Shown here piece after piece: positions 45,249 to 55,864 of a stretch of 60,321 bases of DNA. Made by a program: the position numbers and the translations under genes. Under the pieces are notes generated by a model. The model did no database searches. It saw only the letters and a program-made list of their open reading frames with translations, and had not been told where the DNA came from. Source of the stretch: Candidatus Nitrosopumilus sp. (GTDB lineage Archaea; Thermoproteota; Nitrososphaeria; Nitrososphaerales; Nitrosopumilaceae); NCBI GenBank assembly GCA_013911135.1, contig JACERO010000013.1, positions 1-60,321 on the forward strand. Direction: 5' to 3'. Each line of letters begins with the position of its first letter. Positions within the stretch are counted from its first letter, which is position 1.

Positions 45249-46331
45249 ATGCCTGAAATTTGGTTAAATTATGGTATTACCGACGTTGTTTTGGATATAA
45301 GAGCAGAGAATTTAGAGCAAAAAATTGATTCTGAAGGTAAAATTTTGGAAGATTCAGTGATTAATGAAAAACTCAATTCACTTGATTTATCAAAACCAAT
45401 GGAACTTGTAGTTTTACATAATTCAAAATCCATCCAAAAAATTATTTCATCATTGTTTACTTTGTGTGAACAAAAATCAAAACCTTTTCCAAAAATTTTA
45501 ACTGATAAAAAAATCCTAAATTTAGTCAAAGCAGGATTACCTGAAGGAAGTTCAATTAATGAATTCGATGATGTTGATATTTCAAATTCTAATCTTGTAT
45601 TCATGGCTGAAATGGAATTTGATGGACTCTTTGGTTATGAAACCATTTCTACGCGTCTTATCAAAAAATTTGGTCTAGAATCTATGCTTTCAGCATATGC
45701 AAAAAGACAAGGAAATCTTCCAACTCCTGGGCAATATCCTGAAAGTTTGGAAGAGGCAAAAAAATTTACCAATAATTTTGAAATTCAAGGAATTGAAATA
45801 GTTGCAAATTCTAAAGGCATAATTGATTTTTCTATAGGTCATCCATCAAAAACTCTTTCTGCAACCAAAATTATGGAGTCTAATTCAATCAAAGATATAG
45901 GTCAACATAAAACAATGGTAATTAGTACTGGTAAAGATACAAGTAATGATAATCTAGGAAAATCTCTTTCTTCACTTTGGAATTGCTCAAACGCAATCAA
46001 AAAGGATGGTCTTGCTATTTTAGTGGCTGAATGTAAAGGTGGTTTAGGCTCTGATGCAATTCAGCAATACATTGAAGAAAGATTAACTTTAGAGCAACTT
46101 CAAAATCCTACTAAATACATTAGCGGAATGGAGGATTTGTTATTTCTTTCAGAAATTCAAAAGAATTTTCAAATTGGTCTAGTTTCAATTCTTCCAGAAT
46201 TTTATGCAAAAAAACTTAACATGATTTCTTTGCAAGGCATAAAATACTCTCTGGATTATATCCTCAAAACACAAGGTGCAAAACAAAAAGTTGCAGTAGT
46301 TACAGATGGTGCTAGACTTTTGTTAAGATAA
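45249..46331 (+). CDS. LarA-like domain protein, function unknown
   Basis: This 360-residue soluble protein is only weakly recognisable. The segment NAIKKDGLAILVAECKGGLGSDAI, in the last third, resembles the AEC-x2-GxG turn of the nickel-dependent lactate racemase (LarA) fold, and the opening WLNYGITDVVLDI fits its first strands. The Lys and His residues that carry the nickel-pincer cofactor are not obvious, and no LarB, C or E homologue is near. It may be a LarA-family relative with a different reaction. Confidence 0.55.
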   Translation: MPEIWLNYGITDVVLDIRAENLEQKIDSEGKILEDSVINEKLNSLDLSKPMELVVLHNSKSIQKIISSLFTLCEQKSKPFPKILTDKKILNLVKAGLPEGSSINEFDDVDISNSNLVFMAEMEFDGLFGYETISTRLIKKFGLESMLSAYAKRQGNLPTPGQYPESLEEAKKFTNNFEIQGIEIVANSKGIIDFSIGHPSKTLSATKIMESNSIKDIGQHKTMVISTGKDTSNDNLGKSLSSLWNCSNAIKKDGLAILVAECKGGLGSDAIQQYIEERLTLEQLQNPTKYISGMEDLLFLSEIQKNFQIGLVSILPEFYAKKLNMISLQGIKYSLDYILKTQGAKQKVAVVTDGARLLLR

Positions 46332-46336
46332 AAAAT

Positions 46337-47428
46337 TTAAAAAAGACCTGATGGCAGTGGTGCGCATAAAACTGCTAATACTATAATTCCAATATATGCA
46401 AGTTTTCTGTTTCTTGAAAGCGGTGATACATTATCCAGTGGAGATGCACTAGGGCTTCTTGAACTCATCACAAGGATCAATATTGCCATTATCCAATAAT
46501 TTAACAAAACAAGAATTATCATACTTCCATAAGTTGCATATTTGTGCATCTTTGTACTAAGTAATGTTCGTGCCGTGTGTCCTCCATCTAATTGCCATGC
46601 TGGCAATAAATTCAAAAATGTAATTAAAAATCCAATCCACGCTGCAAACATTATGGGTGTCATGATGACTTCATGTCCATCTCCTCCCTTACCGAACATT
46701 GCCAAACTAGCCGTCATTAACAATGGCTCTCCCATATCCCATGCAATTAATTTAGATTCAGCAAATAATTCTGCAGCAATCTCTTGATCTAAAATAGGTG
46801 CAGTATATGCTCCGTAAATTGAAACTATTATTGCAATTACTAATCCGGCAATAGGACCTGCAATAGCAACATCAAATAAAATTTCTCGATTAATTGTTAA
46901 TCCTTTTGCTTGGATAAATGCACCAAATGTAGGAATGCCAATTATTGGTAATCCTGGAATAAAGTATGGCCAAGTTGTTTTTAGTTTATGTGCTTTGGCA
47001 GCAAGAATGTGACCAAGTTCATGAATTCCTAAAATTCCTAACAATGATAATGTATAGACTCCTGCCATCACTAGCGGATCCCCAATTTCTACAATTGAAT
47101 TTGTTCCAGATGTTCTAAAGTATCCATCAATCATAACAAATGAAATGACAATTACAAACAAAATTCGAGGAGTCCATGATGTACTCATCCATCTTCTCTG
47201 TTTTTTTGGAGTAAATTTTTGAATGATGATATATTTTAAACCATTAATTTCTTCTAATTTACAGACATAACTCCGATTCTCTAATCTTCTTGCTAAATCT
47301 TCAAACTTTGATTTGAATTCCAAATCATCAATTCTAAATTCTAATGAAAATTCTGTTTTAACAAAATCATTGACCTCAAATATGGAATTTACGAATGAAA
47401 TAACCTCTTCTTGTGAATTCTCTTCCAT
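46337..47428 (-). CDS. site-2 protease family membrane metallopeptidase (M50)
   Basis: This intramembrane zinc protease has 363 residues. HELGH (with ALGI/LGIHELGHILAAKAH context) supplies the zinc site, and NLLPAWQLDGGHTAR near the C-terminus carries the third ligand Asp. The N-terminal 80 residues form a soluble domain before the first helix. Such proteases release membrane-anchored regulators. The substrate is unknown. It ends 5 bp from the convergent LarA-like gene. Confidence 0.9.
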   Translation of the reverse strand: MEENSQEEVISFVNSIFEVNDFVKTEFSLEFRIDDLEFKSKFEDLARRLENRSYVCKLEEINGLKYIIIQKFTPKKQRRWMSTSWTPRILFVIVISFVMIDGYFRTSGTNSIVEIGDPLVMAGVYTLSLLGILGIHELGHILAAKAHKLKTTWPYFIPGLPIIGIPTFGAFIQAKGLTINREILFDVAIAGPIAGLVIAIIVSIYGAYTAPILDQEIAAELFAESKLIAWDMGEPLLMTASLAMFGKGGDGHEVIMTPIMFAAWIGFLITFLNLLPAWQLDGGHTARTLLSTKMHKYATYGSMIILVLLNYWIMAILILVMSSRSPSASPLDNVSPLSRNRKLAYIGIIVLAVLCAPLPSGLF

Positions 47429-47502
47429 CTGTTTAAGACTAAATCTTTCTATTAAATGGCTTTCTGGTTTAAAATTAAATATTGATACAAATATCCTATA
47501 AC

Positions 47503-48000
47503 ATGCAAGTAATTTTAAGACAACTAGATGACTGCGATATTAGACGAGCAGAACCAAGCGATCTGATTCCTGTAATGGAAATTAATTTGAAAACTCTCCC
47601 TGAACACTATTCTGATTATTTCTATGAGAGTTTACTTGCAGAAATTCCTGAGGCATTTATTGTTGCAGAAATTGAAGGAAAACACGTTGGTTATATCATG
47701 TGTAAAACTGAATATGGTTTTTCAAATTTTAAGAAATTGGGATTTGTCAAAAAAGGTCATGTAGTATCTATTGCAGTTCTTAATGAATATAGAAAAAGAG
47801 GAATAGGAAAAATACTTGTTGAAGAATCCGTAAAGGGTATAAAATTAAAAAAATGTGATGAATTCCACCTAGAAGTAAGATGTAGTAATAATGAGGCTGT
47901 AAGGCTGTATGAAAAACTTGGATTTGTTATTAGACAACAACTAAATGCCTACTATCGAGATGGTGAAGATGCATATCTTATGGCAATTGAATTAGATTAG
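47503..48000 (+). CDS. GNAT N-acetyltransferase, RimI-like
   Basis: The protein acetylates protein N-termini or similar amines with acetyl-CoA. The 165-residue sequence has RRAEPSDLIPVMEIN, the acetyl-CoA loop VLNEYRKRGIGKILVEE (RxxGxG/A variant), and the family end LEVRCSNNEAVRLYEKLGFV. I choose ATG 47503 (MQVILRQL). An ATA/ATT-rich extension upstream is unlikely to be translated. It is probably the archaeal NatA-type enzyme. Confidence 0.88.
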   Translation: MQVILRQLDDCDIRRAEPSDLIPVMEINLKTLPEHYSDYFYESLLAEIPEAFIVAEIEGKHVGYIMCKTEYGFSNFKKLGFVKKGHVVSIAVLNEYRKRGIGKILVEESVKGIKLKKCDEFHLEVRCSNNEAVRLYEKLGFVIRQQLNAYYRDGEDAYLMAIELD

Positions 48001-48037
48001 TTCAAACCAATAAATAACTCACAAAAAATTCTTCGTA

Positions 48038-48256
48038 ATGGACAAACGTAAAGGAATGGGTATTACCATTTTTGTACTTTGTATTGGTGGATTCTTTCTT
48101 TATGCATACTTGTTGATGCTCTCTGAATGGAGTCCTATTGTATTGCAATTGTCTGTATTAATGATTGCAGGAGGAATACTTGGAGTAGTTGCATGGATTG
48201 GATATGTTATGGCAACAACAAAACCTTCGTCCGCATCAATCACATCAGATGATTAG
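48038..48256 (+). CDS. small two-helix membrane protein
   Basis: I do not recognise the family. The 72-residue protein has a basic start (MDKRKGMG), two hydrophobic helices (about 8-28 and 34-59) and a Ser/Thr-rich tail ending in acidic residues. It starts 37 bp after the GNAT gene and ends 1 bp from the convergent Trm5-like gene. The composition is that of a real integral membrane protein. Confidence 0.65.
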   Translation: MDKRKGMGITIFVLCIGGFFLYAYLLMLSEWSPIVLQLSVLMIAGGILGVVAWIGYVMATTKPSSASITSDD

Positions 48257-48257
48257 T

Positions 48258-49094
48258 CTATTTTGAAATTTTTACATCTACTACTGTCTGATAATATCTA
48301 GGGCCTACTGCTCTAACAATTTTTGAACCTAGAATTTTTGATTGTACTGGTGTAACTTGAAGATAATGTTCTTCTGAGAGTTTTCCTGCTTCTGATTTTT
48401 TGTCTGCGTGGATATGCGAATAATAATGGATAATGCCTCCATTTTTAGTTGTATTTATTGCAGATTCTAAAAACTCATCAGATCTTTCAGGTAACAACAT
48501 CAACGTTCTATCAGATTTGTTAACTAGTTGTTCTTTGATAATTTCTGATGCATCACCATTAATTGAAATCACGTTCCCAACAAGTTTGTTTAATTCAATA
48601 TTTTTTTTACACAACTTTGATGCAACTGGGTTAATGTCAATACTATAAACAATGCATTTTTTCTTTTTTGCAGCCATTATGGAAAACATCCCTACTCCTG
48701 CAAACATGTTGGTAATTTCTTCTCCTTCCTGAATTAAATTTGCAATCCTCTCTCTTTCTGTCGAAAGTCTAGGTGAAAAAAATGCATTTTCAACATCTAC
48801 TACAAATTTACAGCCAAATTCTTTGTATTCTGTTTCAGTATTTTCTTCGCCTGCAAGAATCTCTAGGTTACGTGTACGAAAATCCCCTTCTACATCTGAT
48901 GCTTGATAAAAAACACTTCTAGCAACTTTTACCTCATTTAGTAAAGTTTCACCAATGATTTTTTTCTTTGATAATAGAGAATCAGGAATTCTTACAATAA
49001 TTATATCTCCAATCTGGTCAAAGGCTGAGATTAATTCGTTACTTTCTTCTGATGTGAGAGCATTTTCTAGTGCTTTTTTTAGCATTCGAGTCAA
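48258..49094 (-). CDS. Trm5/TYW2-family tRNA methyltransferase
   Basis: This SAM-dependent enzyme is of the class that makes m1G37 or the wyosine side chain in tRNA. Landmarks of the 278-residue protein are ILAGEENTETEYKEFGC, FFSPRLSTERERIA, the SAM loop NMFAGVGMFSIMAAK, DINPVASKLCKKNIELN and MLLPERSDEFLESA. The last, in place of NLP-type motifs, leaves Trm5 and TYW2 unresolved. It overlaps the ABCE1 gene by 4 bp, so ribosome recycling and tRNA modification are in one operon. Confidence 0.85.
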   Translation of the reverse strand: MTRMLKKALENALTSEESNELISAFDQIGDIIIVRIPDSLLSKKKIIGETLLNEVKVARSVFYQASDVEGDFRTRNLEILAGEENTETEYKEFGCKFVVDVENAFFSPRLSTERERIANLIQEGEEITNMFAGVGMFSIMAAKKKKCIVYSIDINPVASKLCKKNIELNKLVGNVISINGDASEIIKEQLVNKSDRTLMLLPERSDEFLESAINTTKNGGIIHYYSHIHADKKSEAGKLSEEHYLQVTPVQSKILGSKIVRAVGPRYYQTVVDVKISK

Positions 49095-50878
49095 TTCTTG
49101 TAATAGTAATTTCCAGATGATTTCTGATCTTTATCTAATCTACTTTCTAGTTTGTTTACACGTGGTCTGAGACTTCTTTCATCTCTTCTAAAAGACATAT
49201 CAAGTGATTTTAGAAATCTATTCATAGCATCTGCTTTTGGCATTGGGGCTGTAGCCTGACCAGATATTCCTGATTCACCCTCAAAGATTATCATTGTATC
49301 CGAAACCAGATCCATCAACTGTAAATCATGATCAATTACAATTGCTGATTTTCCAAAAGAGCGAACAAATTTTTGTAAAAATTTTGCTACTGCAATCCTA
49401 TCCTCTACATCTAAAAATGCTGAGGGTTCATCTAATGCATAAAGATCTACTTTTTGTAACAGACATGATACAACTGCAACTTTTTGTAATTCTCCTCCAG
49501 AAAGATTCTTGATTGATTTATTGTATAGTTTTTTAATTTTTAGCGGTTCAATTATTTGCTCTTCTTCAAGACTACCTTCAATTGGACTACCATTTGCTTT
49601 ATCTAATAATGCTATAACTTCTACATCCATATAATTTTGAAGATATTGTGGTTTGTATGCTATCTTTATTTTCTTGTCAATACTGCCAGAATCTGGCTTT
49701 TCAACTCCAGCAATCATTTTCATCATAGTTGTCTTTCCAAGTGCATTTGCTCCCATAATTCCTAAAACTTCACCTTTTCTTACTCGACCAGGCTCAATTG
49801 TTACTGAAAATGAAGGATACTTTTTCTCAAGTTTTGGGTAAGTAATAACATCACTTCCTTCTTGAAACACATCCGTAGATGAAGTAGATACATCAAAAGA
49901 AAATTTCTTGTCTCTAAATCTAACATTTTCTGTTGGTAAATATCCATCAAGAAAAACATTGATTCCTACTTTGGTAGATAGAACACTTGAAACTATTCCA
50001 TATGCAGCAGGTTCACCATATAACACTTCGATATAATCACTGAGAAAATCCAACAATGTTAAATCATGTTCAACTACCATTACACTTTTTCCAATTTTTG
50101 CTAAATTCTGTATTACTCGAGCAACTCCAATTCTTTGAAAAACATCATTGTATGATGACGGTTCATCAAAAAAGTAAAATTCTGTATCTTTTGATGCAGC
50201 AGTAGCTACTGCTAATCTTTGTAGTTCACCACCACTTAGTTCCTTTAAACTCTGTTCCATAGAATTCTCTAGTCCTAATTCTTTGATTAACTCTCTAGAT
50301 ACACCTCTTTCATCATATTTGTCAATGAGTTCTTTTCCTGTTCCATCAAATGCTTGTGCTATATGATGAACCTGTTGAGGTTTTATTGATGCACGAATTT
50401 CTTTTCGTTTAATTTTTTCAAAATGTTGTTTTAAATCGGTTCCACTATAATATTTTAAAATCTCATCCCATTCTGGTGGACTTTCATATCTACCAAGATT
50501 TGGTTTTAGATTTCCTGATAGTATGTTAACTACAGTACTTTTCCCCATTCCATTTCTTCCTAATAATCCAACAACTTCCCCTTTCTTTGGAGTGGGTAGT
50601 TTGAATAGTCTAAATGAATTTGGACCATATTGATGAATTTTATCTGTAGCTAACTCACTTGCTAGATTTACAATAGTTATTGCATCAAATGGACATACTT
50701 TGACACATATTCCACACCCATTACAAATGTCTTCATCGATCTGAGCTTTTTTTGATGTCTCACTAATAACAATACAATCTGCTCCTGATTTGTTAATTGG
50801 GCAGTATTTTATGCACTCTAAACCACATTTTTTTGGCTGACATAGATCTTGATCTAAAACAGCAACCCTATGTGTCAT
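49091..50878 (-). CDS. ribosome recycling factor ABCE1 (Rli1)
   Basis: The twin-ATPase splits post-termination ribosomes. The order is two [4Fe-4S] sites (CQPKKCGLECIKYCP and CNGCGICVKVCPFDA), a first ABC domain with GLLGRNGMGKST and LSGGELQRLA, then a second with GIMGANALGKTT and LSGGELQKVA. I choose ATG 50878 (MTHRVAVLD, 595 residues). A minus-strand TATA (complement of 50901-50908) lies 26 bp upstream, and a 35-residue extension would run into the 5S rRNA promoter region. Confidence 0.97.
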   Translation of the reverse strand: MTHRVAVLDQDLCQPKKCGLECIKYCPINKSGADCIVISETSKKAQIDEDICNGCGICVKVCPFDAITIVNLASELATDKIHQYGPNSFRLFKLPTPKKGEVVGLLGRNGMGKSTVVNILSGNLKPNLGRYESPPEWDEILKYYSGTDLKQHFEKIKRKEIRASIKPQQVHHIAQAFDGTGKELIDKYDERGVSRELIKELGLENSMEQSLKELSGGELQRLAVATAASKDTEFYFFDEPSSYNDVFQRIGVARVIQNLAKIGKSVMVVEHDLTLLDFLSDYIEVLYGEPAAYGIVSSVLSTKVGINVFLDGYLPTENVRFRDKKFSFDVSTSSTDVFQEGSDVITYPKLEKKYPSFSVTIEPGRVRKGEVLGIMGANALGKTTMMKMIAGVEKPDSGSIDKKIKIAYKPQYLQNYMDVEVIALLDKANGSPIEGSLEEEQIIEPLKIKKLYNKSIKNLSGGELQKVAVVSCLLQKVDLYALDEPSAFLDVEDRIAVAKFLQKFVRSFGKSAIVIDHDLQLMDLVSDTMIIFEGESGISGQATAPMPKADAMNRFLKSLDMSFRRDERSLRPRVNKLESRLDKDQKSSGNYYYKN

Positions 50879-50900
50879 GTTGTAACTCGGTATTTTCTTT

Positions 50901-50908
50901 GTTTTATA
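50901..50908 (-). promoter_or_regulatory. TATA box of the ABCE1 gene
   Basis: On the minus strand TATAAAAC, preceded by GG, is centred about 26 bp before the ATG at 50878. It decides that start and implies a leaderless message. Confidence 0.6.
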
Positions 50909-50972
50909 CCTATTTTGAGCACATTTGAAATCTGGCGTTACGTTAATAGATGAGAATCTGGCAACATTTTTC

Positions 50973-51089
50973 AAGCCGGCCATAGCGTTAGGGTGCGACC
51001 CAATCCCATTCCGAACTTGGAAGTCAAACCTGGCGTCGCTGTTGTGCTACTAAGATGCGAGAGCTCTTGGGAAGCAACAGTGCTGGCAT
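50973..51089 (+). rRNA. 5S ribosomal RNA
   Basis: The sequence contains the 5S landmarks: the helix I strand GCCGGC pairing with GCTGGC at the 3' end, the conserved CCCATTCCGAACTTGGAAG loop, and GATGCGAGAGCTCTTGGGAA. The ends are estimated from helix I, about 117 bases. No 16S or 23S gene is near, so it is a free-standing gene, as in other thaumarchaea. Confidence 0.92.
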
Positions 51090-51137
51090 TTTCTAATTTT
51101 CAATCAATCTTTTAATATTGAATTAATTGCTTTGATT

Positions 51138-51275
51138 ATGATTTCAATGCAAAATTGTACCGTATGTGGCGAATCATTTTCTGATGATATTAGATTTCTT
51201 AATCATATGATGGAAAAACATGGTTTTAGAAATCCAAATGTTGGTACACCTGATAGAAATAGTAGAGGCTATTAG
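51138..51275 (+). CDS. C2H2-type zinc-finger microprotein
   Basis: A 45-residue frame reads MISMQNCTVCGESFSDDIRF at its start. C-x2-C (Cys7, Cys10) and H-x4-H (His23, His28) give a single C2H2-like finger with the aromatic residue spacing of the fold. A second Met at residue 4 may be the true start. It sits between the 5S rRNA and the broken aminopeptidase gene. Such lone fingers occur in archaea and may bind nucleic acid. Confidence 0.7.
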   Translation: MISMQNCTVCGESFSDDIRFLNHMMEKHGFRNPNVGTPDRNSRGY

Positions 51276-51277
51276 TT

Positions 51278-52739
<1,462 letters not shown>

Positions 52740-52771
52740 GTGTCTGAGTTTTGAAGTATTATTTAGATTTA

Positions 52772-53149
52772 CTAGAGATCTATTTTTCTGCTATTTGTGA
52801 GCAGACTTGATGATCTCAAAAAAACTGCTTTAGCGGTTTTGCAGTCTCGGTTACAATTTTCATCAATTTTCATAGTTGATGAATTTTTTATTTCTTTAGA
52901 AAACATTGATTTTATTAATGGAAATAATGCTGCTCTTCCACCATATGCTATTTTTTTATCAATAAACCAAAACATCTCTAAAGCAGATTCATCTAGAATT
53001 TCATTTCTTATCTTTGTTCCAAAATCTGAATAGTGTCCTACCATTGTCATTTTACCTCTTGAAAAAAAATCAACAAATCTAGCAAATTTTACACACAAGT
53101 AACATTGATTGTCAAAAACTACAATTGGAATATTTTCTTTAATTTCCAT
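52772..53149 (-). CDS. DCC-type thiol-disulfide oxidoreductase family protein (DUF393)
   Basis: The 125-residue protein opens IPIVVFDNQCYLCVKFARFV, with Cys16 and Cys19 in the C-x2-C of the family's DGxCxLC motif (Asn replaces Gly). The rest of the fold is mostly helical, with a YGGRAALFPLI segment typical of DUF393. The usual second DCC strand is less clear. It precedes the broken aminopeptidase gene by 32 bp on the same strand. Confidence 0.7.
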   Translation of the reverse strand: MEIKENIPIVVFDNQCYLCVKFARFVDFFSRGKMTMVGHYSDFGTKIRNEILDESALEMFWFIDKKIAYGGRAALFPLIKSMFSKEIKNSSTMKIDENCNRDCKTAKAVFLRSSSLLTNSRKIDL

Positions 53150-53216
53150 AGTATCATATAGTGGCGATCAAATTAAAATTTTTCAGAAATAGATTTTTAT
53201 TAAATTTACAAAGATA

Positions 53217-54893
53217 ATGATTGAGATGGGGCTTAATTATTATCAAATTAAGAAAAATATTCTCAGAGCCCGTAAATTAGTGATTAAAGCAACCAATCTT
53301 GCTGGTTCTGGTCATCCTGGAGGTTCTTTCTCTATGGCTGAAATTTTAGGTTGTTTATTTTACAAATACCTGAAATTTGATCCTAATAATCCTCAATGGG
53401 AAGACAGAGATCGTTTAGTTTTATCTAAAGGTCATGCTGCTCCTGGTTTATTTTCAAACATGACAGTTGCAGGATATTTTCCAGAATCTGAACTTGAAAC
53501 TCTACGAAAATTTGGTAGTAAATTACAGGGACATCCTGACCTAAAATGTCCCGGTGTGGAATTCTGTGGCGGATCTTTGGGTACAGGATTATCTTATTCT
53601 GTCGGAGTTGCACTTGCTGCAAAAATTAATTCAAAAGATTATCATGTTTATACTATCATTGGAGATGGGGAGTCCAACGAGGGCCAAATTTGGGAGGCTG
53701 CTATGACTGCTGCAAAATACAAGGTTGATAATCTTACTGCGTTTCTTGATAGAAATTTCATTCAACAAGATTCCTATACTGAACAAATAATGCCACTCGA
53801 TGAAAAATTAGAAGGCGATGATCTTTCTGAAATGTGGAAAGATGCATCACGTTGGAAGACTGGTGACAAGTGGAGATCCTTTGGTTGGAATGTAATTGAA
53901 ATTGATGGACATAGAGTAGAACAAATTGATGCTGCCATTGCAAAAGCAAATGCAACAAAAGGAATACCTACCATGATTATATCAAGAACAATTAAAGGCA
54001 AATCCGTTGAACATATGGAGGATAATCCACTATGGCATGGAAAAGCTCCTGGCTCTGATGTAGTTCCTATAATTAATCACGAATTGGATTCACAGTTTAT
54101 GATTGCACCATCTATCATTGCAGGTGATATGACAAATCTAGAAAACGAAATTAAAAAATGTGTTTCTGGCAGAGCTGATTATATTCATCTTGATGTGATG
54201 GATGGTCAATTTGTTCCAAACAAAACTTTTGATCATACCAAAATCAAAGAACTACGACATCTTACTGTAATTCCATTTGATTCACACTTGATGATTAATG
54301 AACCTGTGAAACATGTTAAAGATTACATTGATGCAGGTAGTGATATTATTACAGTTCATGCTGAAGTAACTGATGAATCTAGTTTTGGAGAAATTTATGA
54401 TTTATTAAAACAAAATCAAGTTGGTGTGGGTTTTGCAATAAATCCTGATACTGAATTACCTGAATGGTCTTACAAATTCTTACCTTCACTTGATCAACTA
54501 ATTGTAATGTCTGTAGTACCTGGAAAATCTGGTCAAAAATACATTGAAGAAACTCACACAAAGATGGCTAAATTGACTTCTATTCTAAAAGAACATAATT
54601 TTTCAGGCTATATTGAGGCTGATGGCGGAGTAAATCTTGAAAATATTGGTTCTATATTTGCAGATGGAGCTCGTGTCTTTGTTGGAGGTGATGCTATTAT
54701 TGGACAACAAGATGTGCGAGCAGCAATTAGAGGCTTTAGAGATGAGGTTTTAAAATCTAGAAGACATATTTTACTTGATAGAGCACACGAGTTAGGCGGA
54801 ACTGATTTAGTGAATAAATGGATTGGTTTGCATGTTATACAAGACAAACAAGAACAAATTAAAAAAATTGCACAGGAGGCAGGATACATTTGA
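53217..54893 (+). CDS. transketolase N-terminal half fused to ribulose-phosphate 3-epimerase
   Basis: Residues 1 to about 288 are the thiamine-diphosphate-binding transketolase half: GSGHPGGS near 30-37, KGHAAPG 71-77, and GDGESNEG 149-156 with DRN 178-180. Residues about 294-508 are a full ribulose-phosphate 3-epimerase: APSIIAGDM, HLDVMDGQFVPN, DSHLMI, VMSVVPGKSGQKY, EADGGVN, FVGGDAI. The metal and catalytic set Ser299, His324, Asp326, His357, Asp469 is complete. A 45-residue helical tail follows. The C-terminal transketolase half is the next gene (4-bp overlap), so the active transketolase should be a heteromer. Confidence 0.92.
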   Translation: MIEMGLNYYQIKKNILRARKLVIKATNLAGSGHPGGSFSMAEILGCLFYKYLKFDPNNPQWEDRDRLVLSKGHAAPGLFSNMTVAGYFPESELETLRKFGSKLQGHPDLKCPGVEFCGGSLGTGLSYSVGVALAAKINSKDYHVYTIIGDGESNEGQIWEAAMTAAKYKVDNLTAFLDRNFIQQDSYTEQIMPLDEKLEGDDLSEMWKDASRWKTGDKWRSFGWNVIEIDGHRVEQIDAAIAKANATKGIPTMIISRTIKGKSVEHMEDNPLWHGKAPGSDVVPIINHELDSQFMIAPSIIAGDMTNLENEIKKCVSGRADYIHLDVMDGQFVPNKTFDHTKIKELRHLTVIPFDSHLMINEPVKHVKDYIDAGSDIITVHAEVTDESSFGEIYDLLKQNQVGVGFAINPDTELPEWSYKFLPSLDQLIVMSVVPGKSGQKYIEETHTKMAKLTSILKEHNFSGYIEADGGVNLENIGSIFADGARVFVGGDAIIGQQDVRAAIRGFRDEVLKSRRHILLDRAHELGGTDLVNKWIGLHVIQDKQEQIKKIAQEAGYI

Positions 54894-55864
54894 ATGAACC
54901 AATAATGACTGATATGCGTTCAGAATATTCTAAAACTTTGATTCAAATTGGAAAAGAGAATCCAAATGTTGTAGTTTTAGGTGCAGACACAACTGATTCA
55001 CTAAAGACATCTGGCTTTGGAAAAGAATTTCCTGATAGATTTTTCAATGTTGGGATTGCTGAGGCAAATCTTGTTACAGTTTCTGCTGGATTGGCAGCGT
55101 CTGGAAAAATTTCTTTTGCTAGTACTTATGCAATATTTTTGCCAGGAAGAGCAGTTGATCAAATTCGAAATAATATTGCTTATCCTTCACCACAAGGCAA
55201 AAAAGGACTTAATGTGAAATTAGTTGTCTCTCATGGAGGTTTGTCTGTTGGACCTGATGGAGGTTCTCATCAACAAATTGAGGATATTGCAATAATGAGA
55301 GTTATTCCTAATTTCAGAGTTTTTATTCCATCTGACACTATTTCAGTTTCTAAATTAACTCACTTAATGGCAAATGAGTATGGTCCATTTTACATGAGAA
55401 TGGTAAGATCAAAAACTCCTTTGATTCATTCAGAATCTCAAGATTTTCAAATTGGAAAAAGTATTACTCTAAGAGATGGTTCTGATTGCACCATTGCAGC
55501 ATGTGGAATAACTGTTAGAATGGCTTTAGAGGCAGCTGAATCATTACAGCAAGAAGGTATCTCTTGTAGAATTTTGGATATGTTTTCAATAAAACCAATT
55601 GACAATGAAATTTTAGAAAAAGCAGCAAGAGAAACAGGTTGCATAGTTACTACTGAAGAGCACAATATTTTTGGTGGAATGGGTTCTGCCGTTGCAGAAT
55701 CTGTCTCTGAATCATATCCTGTACCAATAAAGAGAATTGGGGCTCAAGATATGTTTGGTGAATCTGCTAGAGACAAAGAAGTTCCTTTACTCTTAGAAAA
55801 GCATGGAATAACATCTTTTAATATGGTAAAACAAGTCAAAGAAATTAGGAGCAAAAAATTATGA
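54890..55864 (+). CDS. transketolase C-terminal subunit
   Basis: The 324-residue pyrimidine-binding and C-terminal transketolase half moves two-carbon units between sugar phosphates with its partner above. Landmarks are [28 protein letters not shown] (with the catalytic Glu that contacts the TPP pyrimidine), [15 protein letters not shown] and [18 protein letters not shown]. It overlaps the transketolase-epimerase gene by 4 bp and the transaldolase gene by 4 bp. Confidence 0.94.
   Translation: MNEPIMTDMRSEYSKTLIQIGKENPNVVVLGADTTDSLKTSGFGKEFPDRFFNVGIAEANLVTVSAGLAASGKISFASTYAIFLPGRAVDQIRNNIAYPSPQGKKGLNVKLVVSHGGLSVGPDGGSHQQIEDIAIMRVIPNFRVFIPSDTISVSKLTHLMANEYGPFYMRMVRSKTPLIHSESQDFQIGKSITLRDGSDCTIAACGITVRMALEAAESLQQEGISCRILDMFSIKPIDNEILEKAARETGCIVTTEEHNIFGGMGSAVAESVSESYPVPIKRIGAQDMFGESARDKEVPLLLEKHGITSFNMVKQVKEIRSKKL

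Noticed and set aside
50879-50983. 35-residue N-terminal extension of ABCE1
   Set aside because: It overlaps the TATA box and the 5S rRNA gene region. The family starts at the MTHRVAVLD methionine.
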